Assembly: GCA_938008165.1 (NCBI GenBank)
Contig: CALLLP010000044.1
Coordinates: 1-32,822 of the forward strand
Length of the DNA: 32,822 nucleotides
Origin: an uncultured Neomegalonema sp.
Lineage (GTDB): Bacteria > Pseudomonadota > Alphaproteobacteria > Rhodobacterales > Rhodobacteraceae
Direction: 5' to 3'
This document shows, one piece after another, positions 1 through 7,945 of the stretch. The position numbers were made by a program, and so were the translations under genes. Below the pieces are notes generated by a model, which was given only the letters and a program-made list of their open reading frames with translations, did not search any database and was not told the DNA's origin. Every line of letters starts with the position of its first letter. The stretch's first letter is position 1.

Positions 1-204
1 GAAGCCGTCGCCCTCATCACCGATTTCGTGGTCGAGGGCGCACGGGACGGGCGATCCGTGGCCGATCTGATGGAAGCGGGCGCCCATGTCATCACCCGCG
101 AGCAGGTGATGGAGGGCGTGGCCGAGATGATCCATGACGTACAGGTCGAGGCGACCTTTCCCGATGGCACCAAGCTGGTCACCGTGCATGAGCCGATCCG
201 ATGA
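1..204 (+). CDS. ureA: Urease subunit gamma (UreA), 3' part
   Basis: This is the C-terminal 67 residues of the urease gamma subunit; the start lies outside the window. Urease hydrolyses urea to ammonia and carbamate in the cytoplasm, and gamma is the small structural subunit. The visible segment has the family's hallmark stretch ADLMEAG, followed by [10 protein letters not shown] and the end [14 protein letters not shown], close to the usual UreA C-terminus. The stop codon overlaps the next start in an ATGA junction, which indicates translational coupling with the small membrane ORF. Identification rests on sequence recognition and on the urease genes that follow. Confidence 0.95.
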   Translation, partial: EAVALITDFVVEGARDGRSVADLMEAGAHVITREQVMEGVAEMIHDVQVEATFPDGTKLVTVHEPIR

Positions 205-362
205 GCGGGCAGGCGCAGGACACGACGCTGATATTCCAGCCCTATGTCGAAGGACCGGCAAGCTCGTTTGACCTGCTCGCCATCGCGCCTTTTCTGCTGG
301 CGGCGATGGTGGTGGCGGGTCTGCGCCGGATGAAACGCTCACACAGGAGAGATGACGAATGA
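201..362 (+). CDS. Small single-span membrane protein between ureA and ureB
   Basis: This 53-residue ORF starts at an ATG overlapping the ureA stop (ATGA) and ends in a second ATGA with the ureB start, so it is fitted exactly into the operon. It begins [18 protein letters not shown], then has a hydrophobic stretch at about residues 26-42 ([17 protein letters not shown]), and ends in a basic tail ([13 protein letters not shown]). The prediction is a single membrane helix with the basic C-terminus inside. The double coupling suggests it is really translated. Its role is unknown; a link between urease and the membrane or a nickel or urea transporter would be speculation. No family was recognised. 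Confidence 0.7.
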   Translation: MSGQAQDTTLIFQPYVEGPASSFDLLAIAPFLLAAMVVAGLRRMKRSHRRDDE

Positions 363-664
363 TCCCCGGAGAAATCATCCCTGCCGCAGGCAAGATCGTG
401 CTGAACGAGGGGGCCGAACGCGTGACCCTGACCGTCGCCAATACCGGCGACCGCCCGGTGCAGGTGGGCAGCCATTACCATTTTGCCGAGACGAATAGCG
501 GCCTCGATTTCGACCGGGCAGCGGCGCGCGGGATGCGCCTCGACATCGCCGCCGGAACCGCCGTCCGCTTCGAGCCGGGCCAGTCGCGCGAGGTGACGCT
601 GGTGCCGTTTGGCGGCGCGCGGCGGGTGGTGGGGTTCAATGGTGATGTGATGGGGGTGGTGTGA
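359..664 (+). CDS. ureB: Urease subunit beta
   Basis: This 101-residue protein is the beta structural subunit of urease, of normal length. It opens [18 protein letters not shown] and continues with the characteristic [21 protein letters not shown] block, then [27 protein letters not shown] and a [10 protein letters not shown] end, all typical of UreB. The start ATG overlaps the stop of the small membrane ORF, and the stop overlaps the GTG start of the low-GC orphan (GTGA). In most operons ureC follows directly; here 549 bases of unrelated coding sequence intervene. Confidence 0.97.
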   Translation: MIPGEIIPAAGKIVLNEGAERVTLTVANTGDRPVQVGSHYHFAETNSGLDFDRAAARGMRLDIAAGTAVRFEPGQSREVTLVPFGGARRVVGFNGDVMGVV

Positions 665-1209
665 GCATTTGGGAGTCGCATTATTGGCGGCGTGAACTTC
701 GCCTCATGAAATCCGAATTTTCCGTTTGGGGCGATGAGTTAGCGGAAGAGAGCCTTTCAGAAGAAGCGACTTTCAGAATTGAAAAATCTCTGTTTTTGTC
801 AGCCTTTGCAATTCGAAAACTAATTGAAGGGCAAAAGATTCCAGATCGTATTGTGTCGAAAAACTTCGGCCTTTCGACATTTCCTCCAAATGATGAGCAT
901 CTGAGAGAGAAAGTTTTACCTATTGAGGCTGAAGATTTTGCTCTCGATAAGGGTGAGATATGTACAATGTCGGCGAAACGAGTTGGCGATGAAATAATTC
1001 ATTCCAATATTCTAACATATCTCGTTGATGACGATCAAAGGTTATCGGGGTTCTATCTTTGCTCTGATCAGAATCTTGGGAAAAGACTCTTAGAATTACC
1101 ACTGATCACATGGACCGATTGGATTGAATCGATTGTCAATGGATGGGTTGTCAGCACACATCGTAGTCGAGATCCAGACACTCAAAAAATCGTAACAAGG
1201 TTGGAATAA
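661..1209 (+). CDS. Low-GC orphan protein inserted between ureB and ureC
   Basis: This 182-residue ORF (GTG start overlapping the ureB stop; an ATG at 708 is an alternative) has no family I recognise. Four 60-base lines counted by hand give 33-48% G+C, against 58% for a line of ureC, and codon use is rich in A/T-ending codons, unlike every neighbour. The protein is soluble and fairly acidic, with a likely helical segment ([26 protein letters not shown]) near residues 40-64 and a Trp-containing C-terminal part ([17 protein letters not shown]). No signal peptide or membrane span is seen. The sharp composition change at both edges and the position inside a conserved operon point to horizontal gain. 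The ureC ribosome-binding site must lie in its 3' end. Confidence 0.75.
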   Translation: MSIWESHYWRRELRLMKSEFSVWGDELAEESLSEEATFRIEKSLFLSAFAIRKLIEGQKIPDRIVSKNFGLSTFPPNDEHLREKVLPIEAEDFALDKGEICTMSAKRVGDEIIHSNILTYLVDDDQRLSGFYLCSDQNLGKRLLELPLITWTDWIESIVNGWVVSTHRSRDPDTQKIVTRLE

Positions 1210-1212
1210 GCG

Positions 1213-2919
1213 ATGCCCACCACCATCCCCCGCCCCGCCTATGCCGATATGTATGGCCCCACGACAGGCGATAAGGTTCGCCTTGCCGATACCGACCTCT
1301 TCATCGAGGTCGAGCGTGACCTCACCACCTATGGCGAAGAAGTCAAATTCGGGGGCGGCAAGGTCATCCGCGACGGGATGGGGCAATCCCAGGCCACGCG
1401 CGAAAGCGGCGCCGTCGATACCGTCATCACCAACGCCCTGATCGTGGATCATTCCGGCATCTACAAGGCCGATATCGGTCTCAAGGGCGGGCGCATCGCG
1501 AAGATCGGCAAGGCGGGCAACCCGGACACGCAGCCCGGCGTCGATATCATCATCGGGCCGGGCACCGAGGCCATCGCGGGCGAGGGAAAGATCGTCACGG
1601 CGGGGGGCTTTGACTGTCACATCCACTTTATCTGCCCACAGCAGATCGACGATGCGCTGATGAGTGGCGTCACCACGATGCTGGGCGGGGGCACAGGTCC
1701 AGCGACCGGCACCAATGCCACCACCTGCACGCCGGGGCCATGGCATATCGGGCGGATGATGCAGGCCGCCGATGCCTTTCCGATGAATCTGGGCTTTGCG
1801 GGCAAGGGCAACGCCTCCGAACCCGCCGCGCTCGTCGAGCAGGTGCGCGCGGGGGCCTGCGCGCTGAAACTGCATGAGGATTGGGGCACGACCCCCGCCG
1901 CCATCGATTGCTGTCTCACCGTCGCCGATGACCATGATGTACAGGTGATGATCCACACCGATACGCTCAATGAATCCGGCTTTGTCGAGAACACGATCGC
2001 CGCTTTCAAGGATCGCACGATCCACGCCTTCCATACCGAAGGCGCGGGCGGGGGCCATGCGCCCGATATCATCAAGGTCGCGGGGCTGGCCAATGTCATC
2101 CCGTCGAGCACCAACCCGACCCGGCCCTATACGGTCAACACGCTCGAAGAACATCTCGACATGCTGATGGTCTGTCACCATCTCGACAAATCGATCCCCG
2201 AAGATGTCGCCTTTGCCGAGAGCCGCATTCGGCGCGAGACCATCGCGGCGGAGGATATCCTGCACGATCTGGGCGCGTTCTCGATCATCGCGAGCGATAG
2301 TCAGGCGATGGGCCGCGTCGGCGAAGTGCTGATCCGCACGTGGCAGACCGCCGACAAGATGAAGCGCCAGCGCGGGGCGCTCGCCGGAGAGACGGGCGAT
2401 AACGACAATCTGCGCGTCCGTCGATACATCGCGAAATACACGATCAACCCGGCCATCGCCCATGGCATCGCCCATGAAATCGGCTCCATCGAGGAGGGGA
2501 AACGCGCCGATCTGGTGATCTGGTCGCCCGCTTTCTTTGGGGTCAAACCGGAGACGGTCCTGATCGGGGGCAGTATCGCGGCGGCGCAGATGGGCGACCC
2601 CAACGCTTCGATCCCCACGCCCCAGCCGGTGCATATGCGCCCGATGTTCGGGGCATTCGGCGGATCGCGCACCGCGTCTTCCGTGACCTTCGTATCAGAG
2701 GCGGCCATGGGCATCGGCGAGACTCTGGGGCTGGCAAAAGAAACGCTGGCTGTGAAGAACACGCGCGGCGGCATCGGCAAGGGGTCGATGATTCTCAACG
2801 ACGCCACGCCGGACATCGAGGTTGACCCGGAAACCTACGAAGTGCGCGCCGATGGGGAGCTGTTGACCTGTGAACCGGCGGACGTGCTCCCGATGGCGCA
2901 GCGGTACTTTTTGTTTTGA
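1213..2919 (+). CDS. ureC: Urease subunit alpha (catalytic)
   Basis: This 568-residue protein is the catalytic subunit of the nickel urease, at standard length. The active-site residues are in place: His136 and His138 (CHIHFICP), the Lys219 that is carbamylated to bridge the two nickels with His221 (ALKLHEDWG), His248 (MIHTDT), His274 (HAFHTEG), the mobile-flap Cys321-His322 (MVCHHLDKS) and Asp362 ([11 protein letters not shown]). It should therefore be active. Translation starts only 3 bases after the orphan gene stop. The end overlaps the TTG start of ureE. A long ORF on the opposite strand is only a codon-bias shadow. Confidence 0.99.
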   Translation: MPTTIPRPAYADMYGPTTGDKVRLADTDLFIEVERDLTTYGEEVKFGGGKVIRDGMGQSQATRESGAVDTVITNALIVDHSGIYKADIGLKGGRIAKIGKAGNPDTQPGVDIIIGPGTEAIAGEGKIVTAGGFDCHIHFICPQQIDDALMSGVTTMLGGGTGPATGTNATTCTPGPWHIGRMMQAADAFPMNLGFAGKGNASEPAALVEQVRAGACALKLHEDWGTTPAAIDCCLTVADDHDVQVMIHTDTLNESGFVENTIAAFKDRTIHAFHTEGAGGGHAPDIIKVAGLANVIPSSTNPTRPYTVNTLEEHLDMLMVCHHLDKSIPEDVAFAESRIRRETIAAEDILHDLGAFSIIASDSQAMGRVGEVLIRTWQTADKMKRQRGALAGETGDNDNLRVRRYIAKYTINPAIAHGIAHEIGSIEEGKRADLVIWSPAFFGVKPETVLIGGSIAAAQMGDPNASIPTPQPVHMRPMFGAFGGSRTASSVTFVSEAAMGIGETLGLAKETLAVKNTRGGIGKGSMILNDATPDIEVDPETYEVRADGELLTCEPADVLPMAQRYFLF

Positions 2920-3353
2920 CCACCCTCACCCTCGATTATACCGCCCGTTACCTGCGCCGACGTGCTCTCACCACCGATGACGGTACGCGGGTCGTGCTCG
3001 ATCTGCCCGAAGCGCGGCTTCTGAAGGATGGCGAGACGGTGGAGGCGACCGATGGCACCCGCATCACCATCCGGGCCGCCGCCGAAGACCTGCTCGAAAT
3101 CACCGGCGCGGCCCTGCCCCGCATCGCGTGGCATATCGGCAATCGCCACACACCCTGTCAGGTGGAAGAAACCCGCCTGCTGATCGCGCGGGATCATGTG
3201 CTTGCGGATATGCTGCGCACCCTAGGGGCCGATCTGTGCGACGTGCGCGAGCCGTTTCAGCCCGAAGGCGGGGCCTATGGCCACGGGCGCACCCATGGGC
3301 ACACGCATTCCCACGATCCCCATACCGACCCGAACGCGCATCTGCATGACTGA
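2916..3353 (+). CDS. ureE: Urease accessory protein UreE (nickel metallochaperone)
   Basis: This 145-residue protein delivers nickel to the UreG-containing activation complex. The start is a TTG overlapping the ureC stop (TTGA), and no closer ATG is available. The UreE core is clear: the N-terminal beta domain ([19 protein letters not shown]), then [16 protein letters not shown] and [18 protein letters not shown]. The last 25 residues are His-rich ([15 protein letters not shown] and so on), the type of tail known in other UreE proteins to bind extra nickel. The 3' end overlaps ureF by 8 bases. Confidence 0.96.
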   Translation: MTTLTLDYTARYLRRRALTTDDGTRVVLDLPEARLLKDGETVEATDGTRITIRAAAEDLLEITGAALPRIAWHIGNRHTPCQVEETRLLIARDHVLADMLRTLGADLCDVREPFQPEGGAYGHGRTHGHTHSHDPHTDPNAHLHD

Positions 3354-3978
3354 CGCGATGCTCAAGCTGACCGCGTGGCTGTCGCCCGGCTTTCCCGTCG
3401 GGGCCTTCAGCTATTCGCATGGGCTGGAGCGCGCGGTGGCCGATGCTGCGGTCGTGGATCGCGACAATGCGCAGGCGTGGATCGACACGTGCCTGCGCCA
3501 TGGTGCAGGGCGCAATGATGCGATCCTGCTGGCCCATGCGATGCGTGGCGAGGCCGTGGATGTGCTGGACGACCTCGCCCGCGCGCTGGCCGCCTCCAAG
3601 GAACGCCTGCTCGAAACCGAAGCGCAGGGCGCAGCCTTTGCCGCGACGCTTGGGGCGGCATGGGGTGGACCGGCAACCCCTCATGCCTATCCGGTGGCTC
3701 TCGGCATCGCGGCACGCCAGCATGGCTGTCCGGAGCGCGAAACGGTGGCGCTGTACCTGCACGCCTTCGTCGCCAATCTGGTTTCCGCCGCGATCCGGCT
3801 GGTCCCTCTGGGACAGGCCGATGGCCAGCGGATCATCGCCGCGCTGCACCCGGCAACCCTCGACATAGCAGATGAAGCGATGGCGGCATCGCTTGACGAT
3901 CTCGGCGGATGCGCCCTTTTCGCGGATATCGCCGCCATGCGCCACGAAACCCAGACTGTGAGGCTGTTCCGCTCATGA
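3346..3978 (+). CDS. ureF: Urease accessory protein UreF
   Basis: This 210-residue, largely helical chaperone works with UreD and UreG to insert nickel into apo-urease. I chose the ATG at 3346, which gives [21 protein letters not shown]; the ORF remains open further upstream, but that part overlaps the ureE His tail. The conserved [17 protein letters not shown] block lies near the N-terminus. The C-terminal region has [20 protein letters not shown] and [17 protein letters not shown], matching the usual UreF end. Its stop overlaps the ureG start by ATGA. Confidence 0.95.
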   Translation: MTDAMLKLTAWLSPGFPVGAFSYSHGLERAVADAAVVDRDNAQAWIDTCLRHGAGRNDAILLAHAMRGEAVDVLDDLARALAASKERLLETEAQGAAFAATLGAAWGGPATPHAYPVALGIAARQHGCPERETVALYLHAFVANLVSAAIRLVPLGQADGQRIIAALHPATLDIADEAMAASLDDLGGCALFADIAAMRHETQTVRLFRS

Positions 3979-4592
3979 CCACATCCCCTAACGGCCCTTT
4001 GCGCATCGGTATTGGCGGTCCCGTCGGCGCGGGCAAGACGACCCTGACGGCCCAGCTATGCCGCGCCCTGCGGGATCGCTATTCCGTCGCCGCGATCTCG
4101 AACGACATCTACACGAAGGAAGACGCCGAGGCGCTGGTGCGGATGCAGGCCCTCTCCTCCGACCGGATCATGGGCGTCGAAACCGGGGGGTGCCCGCATA
4201 CCGCCATCCGCGAGGATGCCTCGATCAATCTCGCCGCGATTGCCGATCTGCGCGCGCGCCATCCCGATCTCGACATGGTGTTCATCGAATCGGGCGGGGA
4301 TAACCTGGCCGCGACCTTCTCGCCGGAACTGGCCGACCTGACGCTCTATGTGATCGACGTCGCGGCGGGGGAGGAAATCCCGCGCAAGGGCGGACCGGCC
4401 ATCACGCGCTCGGACCTGCTGATCATCAACAAGACCGATCTGGCCCCCCATGTCGGGGCCTCGCTCGATGTGATGCGGCGCGATGCGGAGCGGATGCGCG
4501 GCACGCGGCCCTTTGTCTTTACCCGCATGCGCGAGGGCGAGGGCCTGCCGGAGATTGCCCGTTTCATCGAGACGACCGGGGGCCTTGCCTGA
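3975..4592 (+). CDS. ureG: Urease accessory GTPase UreG
   Basis: This 205-residue SIMIBI-class GTPase couples GTP hydrolysis to nickel delivery during urease maturation. The P-loop GGPVGAGKT is at residues 14-22, the metal-binding Cys73-Pro74-His75 motif is intact ([11 protein letters not shown]), [16 protein letters not shown] follows, and NKTD gives guanine specificity. The ATG at 3975 overlaps the ureF stop and places the P-loop at the family's usual distance from the N-terminus; the longer ORF is rejected. It is the last gene of the operon and ends 12 bases before a convergent gene. Confidence 0.98.
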   Translation: MTTSPNGPLRIGIGGPVGAGKTTLTAQLCRALRDRYSVAAISNDIYTKEDAEALVRMQALSSDRIMGVETGGCPHTAIREDASINLAAIADLRARHPDLDMVFIESGGDNLAATFSPELADLTLYVIDVAAGEEIPRKGGPAITRSDLLIINKTDLAPHVGASLDVMRRDAERMRGTRPFVFTRMREGEGLPEIARFIETTGGLA

Positions 4593-4604
4593 GGGTGAGC
4601 GAAC

Positions 4605-5171
4605 CTACCCCGCCATCTGCCATTCCTTGATCCAGTCCTGCGGCGCCAGAAGCATGATGACATTGAGCGTCAGGCCATCGCGGATCAGGGATCCGACGAC
4701 CAGCTCCGCACAGATAAACAGCGCCACGCTCGCCCAGACCGGCAAAACCCGCGCAAGGGCAAAGCCAACCCACATCCACGCGATATCGGCCACCGAATTC
4801 ACCACGCTGTCGCCGTAATAATCCAGCGCGATGGTGGCTTCGCGGTAGCGCTCGATCACGGCATCGGTGTTCTCGGCGATCTCCCATGCGCCCTCGATCG
4901 CGGTGGCGATGACAAGGCGACTGCCAAGGGATGCCCGGCGCAGGATCAGCCACAGAAAGCCATAAAAGACCAAGCCGTGCAGGATATGACTGGGCGTGTA
5001 CCAATCGGCGATATGCTGCGAATTCTCCGACGACACCACGGCGCCATGCCACAGCTTGATTGTCCCACATTCGCAGATCGGCGCGCGGCCCATGGTCAAT
5101 AGGGCCACCGCCACAAGCATGACGATCCCGACAGCCAGCATCAGGCTGCGGCGGCTCATCATATCGGTCAT
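4605..5171 (-). CDS. UPF0314/DUF2585 membrane protein
   Basis: This 188-residue integral membrane protein has the signature of the UPF0314 (DUF2585) family, found mainly in alphaproteobacteria and of unknown function: an N-terminal helix, then GRAPICECGTIKLWHG, SSENSQHIADWYTPSHILHGLVFYGFLW, EGAWEIAENTDAVIERYREAT and DYYGDSVVNSVADI. Four or five membrane segments are visible. The conserved Cys, His, Glu and Asp near the membrane could form a catalytic or metal site, but that is inference. It starts 4 bases after the upstream membrane gene with no good ribosome-binding site of its own, so coupling is likely. Confidence 0.88.
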   Translation of the reverse strand: MTDMMSRRSLMLAVGIVMLVAVALLTMGRAPICECGTIKLWHGAVVSSENSQHIADWYTPSHILHGLVFYGFLWLILRRASLGSRLVIATAIEGAWEIAENTDAVIERYREATIALDYYGDSVVNSVADIAWMWVGFALARVLPVWASVALFICAELVVGSLIRDGLTLNVIMLLAPQDWIKEWQMAG

Positions 5172-5175
5172 GGCG

Positions 5176-5673
5176 TCAGACGTAGCGCCCTTCGCGCATC
5201 ACGGCCGCAAGGGCCAGCCCGTAGACGATATGCCCCGCAAGGGCCACCCAAGTCAGTTGACTGAACCCCAGAAACGGCGGATTGCCCGAAACCAGATGCG
5301 CCATCACATAGAGCGCGAATGCCCAGATCACGACACCGAACACAATGCCCGTCACCCACCAATGCAGGCTGGGAAAGATCATCCGGCTGATGGGCCGGGC
5401 AATCAGAACGTAGCCAAGCGGATATCCGACGATCCCCATCGCGTAATGGGCGTAATGGCCATATTGCTTGAAGTCTTCGCCGAACAGCACCCCAAGCGAT
5501 TGTTTGGCCAGCGGCACGGGAGCCAGTTTCGAGTATCCGGCTTGGGGGCTGTAAAGCTGCCCAAACGCATCAAAGGCCGCCATTGCCAGTGCACCGCCGA
5601 TCAGCATCATCAGAAGCGTGCCGAAAAACGAACCGCCCCTTTCATACTCATCATAGTCGTAGGAGTCCCACAT
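5176..5673 (-). CDS. Four-span membrane protein of unknown function
   Basis: This 165-residue protein has a Tyr/Asp-rich cytoplasmic-looking N-terminus (MWDSYDYDEYERGG) and four hydrophobic segments at about residues 16-36, 76-95, 105-127 and 138-158. Between the first and second spans lies a loop with LAKQSLGVLFGEDFKQYGHYAHY. I do not recognise the family. It is the first gene of a two-gene unit with the UPF0314 protein, which begins 4 bases later, so the two may act together. A purine-rich AAGGG lies upstream of the ATG. Nothing suggests an enzyme beyond conserved-looking His and Tyr residues. Confidence 0.75.
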   Translation of the reverse strand: MWDSYDYDEYERGGSFFGTLLMMLIGGALAMAAFDAFGQLYSPQAGYSKLAPVPLAKQSLGVLFGEDFKQYGHYAHYAMGIVGYPLGYVLIARPISRMIFPSLHWWVTGIVFGVVIWAFALYVMAHLVSGNPPFLGFSQLTWVALAGHIVYGLALAAVMREGRYV

Positions 5674-5931
5674 CGCTCAAAAACCCTTTTCTTAAAATGG
5701 CAAATCCTGCTTTGCCGATCTTCCTACGCTGGTGCTTCGCTCTGGATCAACTTGTTTACACATCAAAGCGATTAACCGTGATCGACTACACCCATGCCCA
5801 GAATGGGTCACGCGACGCTGTTTCCAACATGCTCGTTAACTCTGTCCGGGCGCATGATATGCCACACAGCTTGCCTTGACGACACTTCATTGAGACAAAG
5901 GCCCCCCGATCCGCTGCCGAAGGGCCTTATC

Positions 5932-7047
5932 ATGTCGATCCTGCCTCCTTTCGCCCCGCTGCCCGCCTCCCTGCCCGCAACCGTGCCCTTTGTTGGACCG
6001 GAACAGATGGAGCGTGCGCGGGGGCGGCCCTTCGCGGCGCGGCTGGGGGCGAACGAACTGACCCTCGCCCCCTCGCCGGTCGTGGCCGAAGCGATGCGGC
6101 GGGCTGCGGTGGACGAAGCGCGCTGGTATCCCGATTCGACCATGCATGACCTGACCGACGCCCTCGCGGCCCGGTTCGGTTATGCCCCGGAGGGTGTGCT
6201 GGTCGGCGAGGGGATCGACGGATTGCTGGGCCTCGCCGTGCGGTTATTCATGGCACCGGGATCGGTGGCGGTCACATCGCTGGGGGCGTATCCAACCTTC
6301 AATTACCATGTGGCAGGCTTTGGCGGGGTGCTGGAAACCGTGCCCTATCGCAACGACTGCGAAGACCTCGACGCCTTGGCCGAGCGGGCGCGGGCGACGG
6401 ATGCCCGCCTCGTTTATCTCTCGAACCCGGATAACCCGATGGGAAGCTGGGCCTCCCATGCGGCCATCGAAGCGCTGGTGGATGCCGTACCGCCCACCTG
6501 CCTCGTATTGCTGGACGAAGCCTATGCAGAGTTTCACACGGACCCCGAAGCGATCACACCGCATGGATTCAGCCGCCCCAATGTGCTGCGCTTGCGAACC
6601 TTTTCAAAAGCCTATGGCCTTGCGGGATTGCGGGTCGGCTGGGCCATGGGGCATCCGGCCCTGATCGCGGGGTTCAACCGCATCCGCAACCATTTCGGCG
6701 TCAGCCGCCTGTCACAGGCCGCCGCCCTCGCCGCCCTTGGCGATGACGCTCATCTGGCAGGCACCCTCGCCACCGTCGCGGCGGGGCGCGAACGGCTGGG
6801 CGATATCGCGCGGGCCAATGACCTGACCCCCCTGCCCTCCGCCACGAATTTCGTGACCATCGATTGCGGGCAGGACGGCGATTATGCCCGAGCCGTCCTG
6901 CACGAGATGCTGGCCCGCGACATCTTTATCCGCATGCCCGGCCCCGCGCCGCTCGACCGATGCATTCGCATCAGTACCGGCACGGATGCAGAGCTTGATC
7001 TGGTCGCAGACGCCTTGCCCGATGCGCTGAACGCAGCAAGGGGATAA
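5932..7047 (+). CDS. HisC-like PLP-dependent aminotransferase
   Basis: This 371-residue fold-type I aminotransferase resembles the histidinol-phosphate aminotransferase group. The PLP-binding Lys226 is in TFSKAYGLAGLRVGW; the cofactor-contacting SNPDNPMG (Asn near 165) and LLDEAYAEF (Asp near 195) are present. The start ATG gives MSILPPFAPLPASLPA, a sensible N-terminus; the longer ORF reads into intergenic DNA. No other his genes are nearby, so the substrate cannot be assigned, and members of this group also act on other amino acids or phosphonates. bdhA follows 93 bases later on the same strand. Confidence 0.88.
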   Translation: MSILPPFAPLPASLPATVPFVGPEQMERARGRPFAARLGANELTLAPSPVVAEAMRRAAVDEARWYPDSTMHDLTDALAARFGYAPEGVLVGEGIDGLLGLAVRLFMAPGSVAVTSLGAYPTFNYHVAGFGGVLETVPYRNDCEDLDALAERARATDARLVYLSNPDNPMGSWASHAAIEALVDAVPPTCLVLLDEAYAEFHTDPEAITPHGFSRPNVLRLRTFSKAYGLAGLRVGWAMGHPALIAGFNRIRNHFGVSRLSQAAALAALGDDAHLAGTLATVAAGRERLGDIARANDLTPLPSATNFVTIDCGQDGDYARAVLHEMLARDIFIRMPGPAPLDRCIRISTGTDAELDLVADALPDALNAARG

Positions 7048-7140
7048 AGCGGCCCTCGCCATTTATATTGCACCGCACTATCTTGCGCGATAATCCCGCG
7101 CGATACCATCATGCGCGTCACTCATCGAAAGGATCTCCCT

Positions 7141-7929
7141 ATGCTCAAAGGCAAATTCGCCGTTGTCACCGGCTCGACGAGCGGTATCGGCCTCGGCATC
7201 GCGCGCGTGCTGGCCAATAAGGGCTGCACCGTCGCCATCAACGATCACACCCATTCCGATGCAGCCCGCGCCATCGCCGCCGATCTGGCCAAGGAAACCG
7301 GAGCCGATATCCGCTATATCGGCGCGGATATGTCAAAGGCCGAAGACTGCGCACAGTTGATCGAACAGGCGGAAACAGCTTTTGGCCGGGTCGATATTCT
7401 GGTGAATAATGCGGGCATCCAGCATGTCGAGAAAATCGAGGATTTCCCGACCGGCAAATGGGATGCGATCATCGCGATCAACCTGTCTTCCGCCTTTCAC
7501 ACCACAAAAGCGGTCATGGCAGGGATGAAATCGCGGGGCCACGGGCGGATCGTCAATATCGCCTCGGCCCATGGCCTGACCGCCTCGCCCTTCAAAAGTG
7601 CCTATGTCGCCGCGAAACACGGGGTCGTGGGCCTGTCGAAAGTGACCGCACTGGAAGCGGCGGATGCGAAGGTCGATGTGACCTGCAACGCCGTGTGCCC
7701 CGGCTATGTCTGGACTCCGCTGGTCGAGGCACAGCTGGAAGATCAGATGAAAGCCAATGGCATGACAAAGGACGAGGTCATCGACAAGGTCATGCTGACC
7801 CGCACCCCCACCCGCGAATTCGCCACCGTCGATCAGATCGGCGAAACCACCGCCTTCCTGTGCTCGGACGGCGCAGCCCAGATCACCGGCACGACGATCT
7901 CGGTCGATGGGGGATGGACGGCGATGTAG
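7141..7929 (+). CDS. bdhA: D-3-hydroxybutyrate dehydrogenase (SDR family)
   Basis: This 262-residue short-chain dehydrogenase interconverts D-3-hydroxybutyrate and acetoacetate with NAD, a step in use of polyhydroxybutyrate stores. The cofactor motif GSTSGIG is at residues 11-17, NNAG near 89-92, and the catalytic Ser142, Tyr155 and Lys159 are in place (IASAHG, SAYVAAKHG). AVCPGYVWTPLVEAQ and the end GTTISVDGGWTAM are characteristic of the hydroxybutyrate dehydrogenase branch. The ATG at 7141 follows an AAAGGA ribosome-binding site. Two direct copies of GCGCGATA lie upstream. It converges on the SIR2-TPR gene with 12 bases between. Confidence 0.92.
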   Translation: MLKGKFAVVTGSTSGIGLGIARVLANKGCTVAINDHTHSDAARAIAADLAKETGADIRYIGADMSKAEDCAQLIEQAETAFGRVDILVNNAGIQHVEKIEDFPTGKWDAIIAINLSSAFHTTKAVMAGMKSRGHGRIVNIASAHGLTASPFKSAYVAAKHGVVGLSKVTALEAADAKVDVTCNAVCPGYVWTPLVEAQLEDQMKANGMTKDEVIDKVMLTRTPTREFATVDQIGETTAFLCSDGAAQITGTTISVDGGWTAM

Positions 7930-7945
7930 GGGGGCACCGCCCTAC
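7926..7945. terminator. Weak hairpin between convergent genes
   Basis: GTAGGG (7926-7931) and CCCTAC (7940-7945) form a 6-bp stem with an 8-base loop. Each arm contains the TAG stop of one of the two convergent genes. Neither side has a T run, so a role as a bidirectional terminator is only possible. Confidence 0.3.

Noticed and set aside
1096..2634. 512-codon ORF on the minus strand
   Set aside because: It is antisense to ureC, which is certain. The frame is open only because of the codon bias of the real gene; its protein is Asp/Arg/Gly-rich and has no motifs.
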